Of a stretch of DNA of 64,000 nucleotides, positions 38,601 to 46,559 are shown in pieces; position 1 is the first letter of the stretch; the number at the start of each line of letters is the position of its first letter. The position numbers were made by a program, and so were the translations under genes. Below the pieces are notes generated by a model. It was given only the letters and a program-made list of their open reading frames with translations. It ran no database searches and was not told where the DNA came from. Source of the DNA: Fabrea salina (lineage: Eukaryota > Ciliophora > Heterotrichea > Heterotrichida > Fabreidae); assembly GCA_022984795.1 (NCBI GenBank), contig JALIHJ010000028.1, positions 62,001 through 126,000 of the forward strand, written 5' to 3'.

Positions 38601-39198
38601 TTTGAATGGACTTTCTGATTTTTTGGGTTTCTAGTATTTTTTGTTCTCGTGTGTCGAAGCTTTCCTCCAGTATTTCTTCCAAGCTGTCGTCTTTGCTTGT
38701 TTCTTTGTCGATGTTTTCCACGAACCTAAGCAGTCTGTCGAGTTTTTCCCCGCTGATTTGGCTGATTTTTTTGAGGATGTTTTTCTTTTTGGAGTCTCTG
38801 ACAACGTCTTGCAAAGAGTCTACTGTTTGGCGGACTGACTCAACTGGCGGACTGGGCGAATCGTCTTCTTCAAAGGAGTCGGAGTACTCTTCTGAGTTTT
38901 CTTCTGAGCTTTCTTGGTAGGCGTCTGGGTGGGGCTCTCCTCTTGACCGAGTGCTTTGTGCAAAAGCAGGCACTGGTGCTTCCCACTTTTTGCGGGGGCG
39001 GCTTTTGTCTGAAGACTTTTCTCGGAATTGGCGGAAGCGCTGCTCAGTTACACGTTCTTTGTTGGCTCCTCGGACATAGATGCTGAATCCTTCTTCGCGT
39101 TGTTTGATGCTTGACTTTTCGTCCCTTTGTTGTATTTGTTTGCGAATACGACTTTTTGATGAAAGTTCTTCAATATAACTTTTCGGGTCCTTTTTCAT
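35605..39198 (-). CDS. KATNIP: KATNIP (KIAA0556) homolog, katanin-interacting ciliary protein
   Basis: 1197 residues, the largest gene here. After a charged, partly coiled 260-residue N-terminus come four copies of the DUF4457 module, starting near residues 268, 570, 805 and 990. Each opens with a strand like ISTWGDQHYVGLSGIEIF or LETWGDSFYVGLTGIQVL, then LLDGVN.T.DD.HMWL.PF and IRIWNYNKS. This is the KATNIP layout. KATNIP associates with ciliary basal bodies and katanin microtubule-severing subunits and is mutated in a human ciliopathy. No intron is needed. Confidence 0.92.
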   Translation of the reverse strand: MKKDPKSYIEELSSKSRIRKQIQQRDEKSSIKQREEGFSIYVRGANKERVTEQRFRQFREKSSDKSRPRKKWEAPVPAFAQSTRSRGEPHPDAYQESSEENSEEYSDSFEEDDSPSPPVESVRQTVDSLQDVVRDSKKKNILKKISQISGEKLDRLLRFVENIDKETSKDDSLEEILEESFDTREQKILETQKIRKSIQKLDQILEGQNYERSLTNLEKIFGEDYSESTRTNPESTPFSSKPKPVIHKHKRPYSSKSSEVKKDTNELVLKVISTWGHAYLVGLTELELFDPGYSRITVPSNSVQIRNSGPGVFSRVERMLDGVKQTEDESHMWVGPLPAPPSCLEIVIHGLMPSGIRVWNYNKSLLESVKGIKDLEVTKNSEILWSGVVKRGSGNKTDEFYTDIPLEEDFDFQKVDFYQEERKEVPVGKIPQPEPEQPSPHMFEPQESHFSPVQHKKKQFFEQPKLVPEPKQQLLEQPNLIPEPTLKMLGLNPKQNEQINESLNSLEFFKITNESRIKRERKQLPRIEERKKPVKPKQEFPMDPLEKFMAEQAAPKPQPVKTLRIPKLPVGQVIKFNIISTWGDQHYVGLSGIEIFNERGTPVMFRNPKSQISADPPDVNILPGYGTDPRTVDNLLDGVNWTCDDLHVWLAPFTAGKSHSVTIKLLKPTSLSMIRIWNYNKSRIHSYRGVKDIEITLDNRQLIFKGEVTKAPGRMKDADQYCEYIMFTNEENVLKKIETNDWIKDFEKNQIDEELMSTIMLANRPGTASKDQDLQSIGQDGRPMTAAIVEPPAHKASLRGRKLKIVILETWGDSFYVGLTGIQVLGSSGSFSLQKNQIEASPKDLNVIPGYSGDYRTLEKLINNRNTTTDDHNMWLIPFAQGRFPFIEVDLGESRGITGIKFWNYNKSTEDTARGVKRILIYLDGKCMTSETGVVIRKAPGHSEYDFGQLVSLPFKEGWSEELTAPLKNPVFASMLVKQDYETPYLPTGFILKLKLYTTWGDMHYIGLNGIELYDQNGKNILQAEENSFSLHAYPQSVRELPGMEHDVRTPEKLLDGVNETNDDKHMWLAPFQNSACFYNPVGGGQKPNEIVVTFEKLVCLGFVKLYNYSKTTTRGVREFELSLDDTCLYRGSLRQGKSPTAVLFTGNRQVIGRAAELVYRDTSENSVVMYNERKLLGGMEPKRVTAARPTTSVLSG

Positions 39199-39229
39199 TA
39201 TATATTGACAAATCTTTACAATTATTTAC

Positions 39230-39904
39230 TTAAAAGAAAGCGTGTTTAGTATATACAAGACCTATCACGGTCAGCACAGAGTTAACCACTATAAGTACAA
39301 TGCCTAGGATTACGCCTGGGCCTAACTCAGAATCTTCTGCCCCTGTGTCCATGCCCCCAATGCTTCCTTTAGTGCCTTTAAAGTCCGTCATCCCTCCTAA
39401 AACTATATACACAACAAAGCCGGCCAAAAAGCTCAAAGTCGGCAGCACCAAAAGGATAGGCATTGTCGAACACTTAGTTCCATTTTTGCACAAAGCAATG
39501 AAATGCAGCAATGCATTTACTGCCAACACCAAAAGTGTAAAGGCTCCAAAAGCCAACATGTAAAAGTTAGCTTCCATAACGTCACTTCGGTAAGAACACA
39601 TTTTAGGACAAGCCATTTCAAAAGCTGACTTGGTGACTCCTGAACAAAAGTCGCTCTTAAACTCGTTGTAAGTCCAAGTGTCTCCTTTGTCAAAGGTTTT
39701 GACTCCCGAGGTGAAGGACACTAAGTCCTGGTTTGCAGAGACCTGTGCCAGGCCCCAGTCCCAAAAACAATAGGTGAACCAATCTTGGAGTGCAAGACAA
39801 ACACACGTGGTTCCTATGGTTAGCAAAGAAACTACTAAGTAAAGCGACACACTTCCTTTGCTTATGCTTCTTTGAGGAGGTTCTTCTGGCAATTGTCCGT
39901 ACAT
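39230..39904 (-). CDS. Four-pass membrane protein, claudin/tetraspan-like layout
   Basis: 224 residues starting MYGQLPEEPP (the only in-frame ATG with a usable leader). Four hydrophobic segments are seen near 22-42, 113-135, 147-168 and 195-217 (VSLYLVVSLLTIGTTCVCLAL; MLAFGAFTLLVLAVNALLHFI; ILLVLPTLSFLAGFVVYIVLG; VILGIVLIVVNSVLTVIGLVY). A large first loop has paired cysteines (DFCSGVTKSAFEMACPKMC). The layout resembles PMP22/claudin-like proteins, but no sequence signature confirms it. Divergent from the Sec63 gene. Confidence 0.6.
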   Translation of the reverse strand: MYGQLPEEPPQRSISKGSVSLYLVVSLLTIGTTCVCLALQDWFTYCFWDWGLAQVSANQDLVSFTSGVKTFDKGDTWTYNEFKSDFCSGVTKSAFEMACPKMCSYRSDVMEANFYMLAFGAFTLLVLAVNALLHFIALCKNGTKCSTMPILLVLPTLSFLAGFVVYIVLGGMTDFKGTKGSIGGMDTGAEDSELGPGVILGIVLIVVNSVLTVIGLVYTKHAFF

Positions 39905-39980
39905 TTTTACAAGAGTAGGAATTATGCAATCCTGAAGCAATTAAAAACCCTACATTTCTTAGTGCACAGCTTAATATTAA

Positions 39981-41840
39981 ATGGCAAGTTTCAAGGACAC
40001 ATTCACCAAAGAAGACACAGGCGAAAAAAACCTAGACTACGACGACTCAGCTTTTTTGTACTTTGCAGCAGTCATTCAGTTAGTCGTCCTTGTTCCTCTA
40101 GCGTACTGCTTCGTGAAATACAAAGTACTCGGCAAAAGTCCAACTAAGCCACAACCTGTGTCCTTAGACAACGCCAAGTCGTGCAGGTGTTCGGTCTGTG
40201 TCAATAAACAAGCACGCAAGCCTGCTATGAAGACCTCCCGGTTTGGTGTTTCAGGCTTTTTCCAATTACTCCTGATAGTAGGTTTGTGCTACTTGTTGGT
40301 GCTGACTGTACAGGGCATAGCAGAGTCCCCAGAAGGAATTAAAAGGTTCGACCCCTACGAAATCTTAGGAATACAAATAGGCGCTTCTGACAAAGAAATC
40401 AAAAGTGCTTTCAGACAACTCAGCAGAAAGTTCCACCCCGACAAAAACCCTGGCAACAACTGGGCAGCTGGCAAGTACATGCAAATCACCAAAGCTTACG
40501 AAACCCTGACTAACGAACTAGCCAAAGCCAACTACGAAAAGTACGGGAACCCAGACGGTCCTTCGCCTGCAAAGTTTGCTATTGGGCTGCCGCAGTTTTT
40601 GTTGAAGGCAGAAAACCAAGTGAGTATTTTGGTAGTTTTCTTTTTGTTCATTGTGGTGATAATACCTGGAGTAGTGCTTTACTGGATAAACACTTCTAAG
40701 AAGTTGGACAAAAACGGAGTCATACAAGAAAACATGCCTATGTACGCCAACTTACTCAACGAAAACTTAAACAAAAAAACTTGTTTGTTAATGATAGGAG
40801 CTAGTTTGGAGTTCGAAAACATTTCAGCAACTCGCAGTGAAGCCCAAGAACTAACTAAACTCAAAAACAGGTTCCCAGACGACATTCCTAAGAAAAAACA
40901 AATCAAACCCCACATTCTCAAAGTTATGCTTCTTTTGCTGGCTCACATGAACAGACGTCCTCTTCCAGAGTACTTGCAAAGCGACTTAAACTTTATCTTG
41001 ACCAAAGCAGTTAACCAAGTAGAGTCCATGCTCGACACAGCCTTTGCACTGAACATGATGCCTAGAACTAAAAGAATGAGTTTCCGAACTTTCACTACTC
41101 TTGTAGAACTAGCTCAGCTGCTCACACAAGGCATTGAGTTCCACTCAACCAACTGCTACATGCTTCCTCACATGAATGAAACCACTCTTAAGCACATCAC
41201 TACCAAGAAAAAGGCAAACATCTCTGAAATCAAGGACTCTATTGACTTTGCTAAACTTGAGTCCAAGTTGTCTCCTGAAAAAGCTGAAGACATCAAAGAA
41301 GCCATTAAGTTTATGCCTCAGCTCCAAGCTGAAGCCAAAGCTTACGTAGAAGGAGAAGAAGAAATTGCTATCAGCGACATCGTTACTGTGACTGTGAAAA
41401 TCACTCGAGCTCACTTAAAAGAAGGCGAACAAGCAGGACCTGTGCATGCTCCTCAGTTTCCTTTTTCTAAGCTTGAGAAGCTTTGGGTGTGTGTAGGGGA
41501 CTCTGCCTTAAACAAACTAGTGTTTCTAAAAGCTATTTCTACACAAGAGAGAGTGGTGGAAGACTCTTCTTTTAAGTTTCCAATAAGCAGCATTACAAAC
41601 AAGCCTGGAACTTTCAAATGGGAAGTCCACGTTAAGTCGGACTCTTATTACGGACTAGATGTAGTAGTGCCTCTTGAGTTCCAAGTTAAAAAAGACAGTG
41701 ACGTCAACCGGGAAGTTTTTGTGCACCCTGACGACGAAAAGATCGAACAACAAGGCACCTGGATTCAACAGATGATGCAAGTAGACTCCGAAGGAGAAGA
41801 GTCTTCAGAAGAAGAAATTCCTGAACTGCAAGAGTCCTAA
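39981..41840 (+). CDS. SEC63: Sec63 protein-translocation subunit
   Basis: 619 residues. Membrane helices near 24-44, 88-108 and 220-240 flank a lumenal J domain (about 115-195: YEILGIQIGASDKEIKSAFRQLS, intact HPD in KFHPDKNPGN). The cytosolic Sec63/Brl region follows, then an Ig-like segment and an acidic tail (EGEESSEEEIPEL) that in yeast binds Sec62. Sec63 recruits BiP to the Sec61 channel in the ER membrane during import. All key parts are present. The length is close to the usual 660 residues. Confidence 0.95.
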   Translation: MASFKDTFTKEDTGEKNLDYDDSAFLYFAAVIQLVVLVPLAYCFVKYKVLGKSPTKPQPVSLDNAKSCRCSVCVNKQARKPAMKTSRFGVSGFFQLLLIVGLCYLLVLTVQGIAESPEGIKRFDPYEILGIQIGASDKEIKSAFRQLSRKFHPDKNPGNNWAAGKYMQITKAYETLTNELAKANYEKYGNPDGPSPAKFAIGLPQFLLKAENQVSILVVFFLFIVVIIPGVVLYWINTSKKLDKNGVIQENMPMYANLLNENLNKKTCLLMIGASLEFENISATRSEAQELTKLKNRFPDDIPKKKQIKPHILKVMLLLLAHMNRRPLPEYLQSDLNFILTKAVNQVESMLDTAFALNMMPRTKRMSFRTFTTLVELAQLLTQGIEFHSTNCYMLPHMNETTLKHITTKKKANISEIKDSIDFAKLESKLSPEKAEDIKEAIKFMPQLQAEAKAYVEGEEEIAISDIVTVTVKITRAHLKEGEQAGPVHAPQFPFSKLEKLWVCVGDSALNKLVFLKAISTQERVVEDSSFKFPISSITNKPGTFKWEVHVKSDSYYGLDVVVPLEFQVKKDSDVNREVFVHPDDEKIEQQGTWIQQMMQVDSEGEESSEEEIPELQES

Positions 41841-41862
41841 TTAACCAGTTCAAAGTAATTAA

Positions 41863-43152
41863 ATGTCAGAAGACTTTGGAATAGGAGAGTTAGTTTGGAC
41901 TAAAAGCAGAAACTCCAACGCAATACTAGCTAAAGTAATAGACCAGAACGAAGTTGAACTTACAGTTTCCCTTAAAAGGTCTAAAAGAGCCAATACTATT
42001 TTACTTGACTTTTTGCACGAAGAAGATGGGTTGCACCACATTTCACTGAACAACGTGTGGAAGTTCAACGACAAGTTCGAAGAGTTCGCAGAGTACTACT
42101 TTAAAAAGTACGACAAAGGCGGAGTTAGGCTTTACAAAGAACTCAGGAAACTCAAGTGGTACGACGAAATCAAAAAACTAGAAGTCAAGTTAAGCAACCT
42201 AGAAAAAACCACCAAAACTACAGACTCCAGTAGATGTGTGGAGTGCAACCGAGCAATAGGCAACAAAATACCTTGTAAAGAATGTGGAAACTGCTATGTG
42301 CACAAAAAGTGCGGAAAGGTCAAAGGCAAGGACTGGACCTGTGCAGACTGCAGTCTTAAAAAACCTAAGTTAGAAAAGTCCCTTTCTCTACAAAGGGTTT
42401 CTGAAGAACCTACGTTCTCCAGAAAAACCAAGTCAGACTCTTCAGGTTACTTTGCTATTCCCCAACTAGACCCTGAGTCTACTTTTCAGAACATCTTAAA
42501 AGAGTGTCTTAGTGATGAAACTCTAAACCAACTAATAAAAGCCAGACAAAACGAGTTTTCTGACGTTACCAACAGCGAACAACAAGAAACTCTTGACATC
42601 AAAAACATTCCTGAACCTGAGTACGGATTGAGGCTTTTCCAACTGCGTGAAAAGTTCAAAAGGGAAAAGTCCCGCATTGTTCAGGACTTAATAGACCAAC
42701 TCCACTGCGCACACCTTCCAGGCTTCGAAACTATCCGCAAACTCCAAAGCTTGTATGGGGCCAAAAACCTAGACCCCGAACCTGAGTCTTACGAAAACTA
42801 CCGCAAAAGCCAAACTGAAGTTTCGCAAAGACTCTTGGCAACAGAAATACCCAAAACTGAACCAAGTCCTGGGTCCTGTGACTTAGTTAACGGGTTTTTT
42901 GACCCAGAAAACGAGAACTCAGGAGTAGCCAGGAAACAAAGGATCCTGAAGCAACTCGAAGAAATGGACCCTCCCAAACCTAAACTAGGTCCTACGCACA
43001 TAGGTGGTATTGCCAGAGTTATAATTGACGGCACACTAGCTAACTGCGAGTACACACCTGGAAACAAGATTTGCCACGTAGGAGGAGGCACAAACCCTTT
43101 GCTGTTGAAAGTTTTGTTAACTAGACTCAAAGAAAAATTCATAACTAATTAG
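41863..43152 (+). CDS. PHD-finger protein with N-terminal PWWP/Tudor-like segment
   Basis: 429 residues. The first 30 (IGELVWTKSRNSNAILAKVI) resemble the opening of PWWP or Tudor chromatin readers. A Zn-binding PHD-type finger lies at about 124-160 (CVECNRAIGNKIPCKECGNC, HKKCGKVKGKDWTCADC) with the C4HC3 order. The middle and end are helical or disordered without known domains. A nuclear chromatin-binding role is likely. The stop codon directly abuts that of the convergent ataxin-2 gene. Confidence 0.7.
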   Translation: MSEDFGIGELVWTKSRNSNAILAKVIDQNEVELTVSLKRSKRANTILLDFLHEEDGLHHISLNNVWKFNDKFEEFAEYYFKKYDKGGVRLYKELRKLKWYDEIKKLEVKLSNLEKTTKTTDSSRCVECNRAIGNKIPCKECGNCYVHKKCGKVKGKDWTCADCSLKKPKLEKSLSLQRVSEEPTFSRKTKSDSSGYFAIPQLDPESTFQNILKECLSDETLNQLIKARQNEFSDVTNSEQQETLDIKNIPEPEYGLRLFQLREKFKREKSRIVQDLIDQLHCAHLPGFETIRKLQSLYGAKNLDPEPESYENYRKSQTEVSQRLLATEIPKTEPSPGSCDLVNGFFDPENENSGVARKQRILKQLEEMDPPKPKLGPTHIGGIARVIIDGTLANCEYTPGNKICHVGGGTNPLLLKVLLTRLKEKFITN

Positions 43153-44193
43153 TTATTTATAACTCCAAGTCTGGTAAGTAATGCTAGAGGTTCCAGTCCA
43201 GGAACTTATGTATGTGTCTACTAAGCTTTCTGGAGGAGGAAAGGTTTCGCAGACAAAGTCACTTGCCAAAGGGTTCAGAGGCGTAGACACACTTTGCTTT
43301 CTTTTGAGGCTGCTTTCGTAGTTTTTAGCAAACTCTTTTAAGTCCTCTGTAAGTCTTTTCCTAGGTTTTCTTTCGGACTTGAACTTTTCTAGTTTTTCTT
43401 CGGCTTCAGGGTTTAGGGGCTGGTAGTAAATCATAGGGTCCAAAGCTGCAATTCTTTCGTTGTAAAGCAAGCACTGTTTCCGAGCAGTGTGTTTGGGGTT
43501 GCTCAAAGCGTTTCTGAGTTGTTTGTATTCAAGCTTAGTTTCAGAGTTAGGAGTGGAGTACTCGCTGTCTGTTCTTTTTCTGTTTAAATACCGCCCTGAC
43601 CCCAGCACGGCTCCGTAAAGTGCTTCCTCATCTTGTTCTTCTTCTTGAGACAAGTTGCCTTCTCCTAGTTCGGCTGCTACTTTAAGTGCTTCTTTGCGCT
43701 GGGCTTCTGACAGTTCTTCTGGGTTCACCTTGCGAGTTGTGTATAAGCTTTCGTCAAAAGTGCTTTCTACTCCAAACTTTTCTTTGTTCACTGTGAACTG
43801 GTCCCATTTGACTGGAACGCTGAGGTCGGTTTCCTCAATTTCAGAGGAACCCTCCCACTGTACAAGTTCCTTCTGTTTGGTTTTGCGCTTTTTTGAGATT
43901 TGCTGGTCTGTCAGGAAAGTGCGGTGGCCGATTACAGTAGCTTTGGTTTGGACATTAACCACGTCTTGGAAGCTTAGTTTCAAGTTGCCTAGAGACTTTT
44001 TGTCCATTGTGCAGTCGTAAGCTACTAATCCTTCTTCTGAAAAGGAATAAACTACTCCGTTTAGGGTTTTGTTGTCAGTAGTTTTGATTTGGCACCTTTT
44101 GCCAACTACGTTCATAATGGAAAAAACTGTGCGTCTTTTAGGCAGGTCTTTGCTGAAGGAGTCTTTTCTTTTGGATTTCACAGGCAATTCCAT
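43153..44193 (-). CDS. Ataxin-2 homolog (LSm plus LsmAD)
   Basis: 346 residues starting MELPVKSKRK. An LSm fold (about 30-95, VGKRCQIKTTDNKTLNGVVYS) is followed by the LsmAD motif that defines ataxin-2: WDQFTVNKEKFGVESTFDES and LYTTRKV (about 135-165). The PAM2 motif for poly(A)-binding protein is not evident. Ataxin-2/Pbp1 acts in cytoplasmic mRNA stability, translation and stress granules. The tail is basic. No polyglutamine tract is present. Confidence 0.9.
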   Translation of the reverse strand: MELPVKSKRKDSFSKDLPKRRTVFSIMNVVGKRCQIKTTDNKTLNGVVYSFSEEGLVAYDCTMDKKSLGNLKLSFQDVVNVQTKATVIGHRTFLTDQQISKKRKTKQKELVQWEGSSEIEETDLSVPVKWDQFTVNKEKFGVESTFDESLYTTRKVNPEELSEAQRKEALKVAAELGEGNLSQEEEQDEEALYGAVLGSGRYLNRKRTDSEYSTPNSETKLEYKQLRNALSNPKHTARKQCLLYNERIAALDPMIYYQPLNPEAEEKLEKFKSERKPRKRLTEDLKEFAKNYESSLKRKQSVSTPLNPLASDFVCETFPPPESLVDTYISSWTGTSSITYQTWSYK

Positions 44194-44219
44194 TTTCAAA
44201 TATATGACCCTTAATTATG

Positions 44220-44660
44220 CTAAGTAAATTCTTTGTGTTCACTCCAGCACTCAAGGCACTCCTGAGGTGACTTAGTAAGTAAGTCACTTCGACAATGGTT
44301 GGAAAGTAGGTTTCCTTTGTGGTCTATAAGCACTAAGCACGGAAGTCCGTCAACTTCGTAGTGTCTCACAAGGATGTCACGCAGAGCTTTTTCTTCGTAA
44401 GGCACAGCTGCCCAAGGCATTTCTGAGTAGTACTGTCTAAAGTCTTCACGGCTTATGTCACAACTTACAAAAACTATTTCTAGGATTCTTTGGTGTTCAT
44501 TGCATCTGGTGTAAAAGTCTGCTAATTTGGGCGTGAAACCTCTACAAGGAGGCGAGTAAACTCCTGAAAAGTAAAGAAGAACGTGCTTTGCTTCCAAAAG
44601 AAGCGAAGTGGGTACTCTTTGGTCTTTAAAAATTAAATCATTCCCGAGATACCTTTCCAT
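44220..44660 (-). CDS. Nucleoredoxin/tryparedoxin-like protein with altered active site
   Basis: 146 residues of thioredoxin fold. Typical nucleoredoxin wording surrounds the site: HVLLYFSGVYSPPCRGFTPKL, then IVFVSCDISREDFRQYYSEMPW and GLPCLVLIDHKGNLL with the cis-Pro. The usual WCPPC is YSPPC, so the nucleophilic first Cys is replaced by Ser while the second remains. Classical dithiol reductase activity is therefore unlikely. The duplicated element at 44653-44733 lies over its start. Confidence 0.85.
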   Translation of the reverse strand: MERYLGNDLIFKDQRVPTSLLLEAKHVLLYFSGVYSPPCRGFTPKLADFYTRCNEHQRILEIVFVSCDISREDFRQYYSEMPWAAVPYEEKALRDILVRHYEVDGLPCLVLIDHKGNLLSNHCRSDLLTKSPQECLECWSEHKEFT

Positions 44661-44733
44661 TTTAGATATGACGCTTGTTACGGTTGCTTTAAACTTGAGT
44701 GCTTTCCCATTTTGGACGTGACACTTGTTACGG
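44653..44733. repeat. Imperfect 31-bp direct repeat, 50-bp period
   Basis: Copy one at 44653-44683 and copy two at 44702-44733 both contain CTTTCC(C)ATTTT..GA and TGAC.CTTGTTACGG, with four substitutions and one inserted base. Copy one covers the start codon region of the nucleoredoxin-like gene; copy two is upstream of it. It looks like a local duplication of the gene's 5' end. Confidence 0.7.
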
Positions 44734-44959
44734 CTTCCAAGAGTCCGTTAGGCTTTAGTAACTCAGTTATAGAAAATTTTTAATTTAATTTAAAATCTCA
44801 ACTTTTTACTTATTTTTCATATTTAATCTGTTATGACAATCACCAATTAAACTTAACCTCAGTTTATTTCGCAATGCATAAGCACAGCACTAGTTTGATG
44901 TTTTAAAGTTTTTTGAGGATTCAAAGATATTATAAACGTTAGTAAGTAAAGTTAAATAC
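44734..44959. other. Longest gene-free stretch, AT-rich
   Basis: With the repeat beside it, this is the longest stretch without a protein or RNA gene (about 300 bp from 44661). It is AT-rich with runs such as AATTTTTAATTTAATTTAAAAT, and I see no open frame, RNA gene or terminator in it. It separates the start of the nucleoredoxin-like gene from the 3' end of the Myb gene. Confidence 0.5.
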
Positions 44960-45334
44960 TTAAAAGTCAATAATCATCGAAGGAAGAGCCTCTGATTCGT
45001 AGATACAGCTCGAAAAAGTATCGCTTGAAGTACTTTCCAAGTCAGTTGGAAGAGTATCAATGAGCTTAACTGCAGACATTGCCATCAGAATTATTTGAGG
45101 CTCGTACTGAACTGCTTTATCCACTTTTGAGGAGTGTTTACTAGCAGTCAAGGAGTAGCTTTTCTTGTTTTTCAAAGTCACTTTTTGATGATGGGACCTG
45201 CATTGCGCTGCAGTGCGGGTAGCTACATACTCGGCAGTTTTCTTCCAGTCAAAGTTGTTTTGCATTGCTATTAAGTACTTGTGGTGCTCTTGGGCAGTCC
45301 ACCTTCCACTTTTGGGTTCGTTGAGTTTGGACAT
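44960..45334 (-). CDS. Single-repeat SHAQKY-type Myb protein
   Basis: 124 residues. A Myb/SANT domain occupies about 8-58: SGRWTAQEHHKYLIAM, FDWKKTAEYVATRTAAQCRSHHQKV. The last part is the SHAQKYF signature in altered form (SHHQKV), typical of single-repeat plant and protist regulators that bind DNA as one domain. The C-terminal half is short, polar and ends SMIIDF. It is probably a nuclear transcription regulator and sits beside an unusually long intergenic stretch. Confidence 0.8.
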   Translation of the reverse strand: MSKLNEPKSGRWTAQEHHKYLIAMQNNFDWKKTAEYVATRTAAQCRSHHQKVTLKNKKSYSLTASKHSSKVDKAVQYEPQIILMAMSAVKLIDTLPTDLESTSSDTFSSCIYESEALPSMIIDF

Positions 45335-45414
45335 TTATTTATTATGGTAAGATCTTGTAGGATTTTTCATGTTTTTGATATTTTTAATGAATTTTTAATC
45401 ATCAACTATTTATA

Positions 45415-46518
45415 TTACTTAGCTGAAGAGAAGCTAATGCTTCCGTTTCCTTCGTAGCTAAACATTGTGTAGTATTTCCTCATGAACTGATCTCCAAGTA
45501 TTATGGTGTTTTCAAGTTGAGGAGGCATGTCCATTCCCACGAACCCATTCATGCACTCTTTGTAGCCCAAAAACTCTACTTGCAAAACGTAGTCTTTTGG
45601 TTTAAGAGTGTAAGGAGTTCCTTGGATCATAATGTCTATTTCTGGAAGTTCTTCTAAGTTCTCACAGTTAGTTTTTACTTCCCCAATCATTTCATTGATT
45701 TTCTCAATGAGCGGATTGTCTCCTACCAGTAAAGAAGTTCCACTGTCTACAATGCCCCTCATTCCCCCCATGCCTAAAGGTGAGTTATTTACATGCACTT
45801 CATCCAAAGCAATCATCCAGTAAGTTTTAGAAATCAAGGGCACCTTTTGCCAGTCGCCCTGCGAATGGGACTCTTCAAACCCGCCAATAGTGAGTTCGCT
45901 TCCTTTAGCCCCAGGTTCACTAGTCAAGTAAAAAGAAAAGCTTTTTGACTTGATTTTTCCTTGTTTGTAGGCAGAGATGATCACTGGAGGAATTCCATCC
46001 TCACTAATGGACTGCCAAGCCATACCCATAATTCCGTCAAACCTTCCGAACACCCAAGAAAGTCCTGGCATCCAAGTCATCTCTCCAAAAGTTACGTTCT
46101 GCACTGCAATATCTCCTATAAGCACTCTGTCGTTAGACAAGTAACCTTTCACAGATCCTGACCCGTACTCCAAGTCCAAAGCCGTTCCGTTTTTCTGGTG
46201 TGTGTGGGACTTGTGGCTTCTGTACGTGTTGTGCAGAAAGCAAGCTGGACACCAACACTTTGAAGAAGGAACCCATAGGTTAGACGAGCCTGTGTCAAAA
46301 ATGACATTGAAGTTCTGTGGAGGGGTTCCTATGCTGATGGGTCCGTAGTACTGGGTGTCCATGAAGTTAGTGATGGGAAGGTTAGTTGAAGTCAGGAAAG
46401 GCCTGACAGTGGCGTAGTGGGACTTCTGTTCTTCTGGGGACTTTTGAACTTTAGAAACGGGCACTCTGATTTGTCCTAAAGCCGTAAAGAATATTGCGAA
46501 GGATATTAAAAATTTCAT
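45415..46518 (-). CDS. Cathepsin D/pepsin-like aspartic protease
   Basis: 367 residues from MKFLISF; an upstream in-frame ATG at 46560 is less likely because the shorter form starts directly with a signal peptide (FLISFAIFFTALG). A propeptide is followed by the two lobes of an A1 protease with both catalytic aspartates in IFDTGSSNLWVPS and IVDSGTSLLVG, the YGSGSVKG flap and the closing ILGDQFMRKYYTMFSY. It likely acts in food vacuoles or lysosomes. Extra cysteines (KCWCPACF) follow the first active site. Confidence 0.94.
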   Translation of the reverse strand: MKFLISFAIFFTALGQIRVPVSKVQKSPEEQKSHYATVRPFLTSTNLPITNFMDTQYYGPISIGTPPQNFNVIFDTGSSNLWVPSSKCWCPACFLHNTYRSHKSHTHQKNGTALDLEYGSGSVKGYLSNDRVLIGDIAVQNVTFGEMTWMPGLSWVFGRFDGIMGMAWQSISEDGIPPVIISAYKQGKIKSKSFSFYLTSEPGAKGSELTIGGFEESHSQGDWQKVPLISKTYWMIALDEVHVNNSPLGMGGMRGIVDSGTSLLVGDNPLIEKINEMIGEVKTNCENLEELPEIDIMIQGTPYTLKPKDYVLQVEFLGYKECMNGFVGMDMPPQLENTIILGDQFMRKYYTMFSYEGNGSISFSSAK

Positions 46519-46559
46519 TATAGATTTAAGTAGGAATATTCTTAAATGATTAAACTTCA

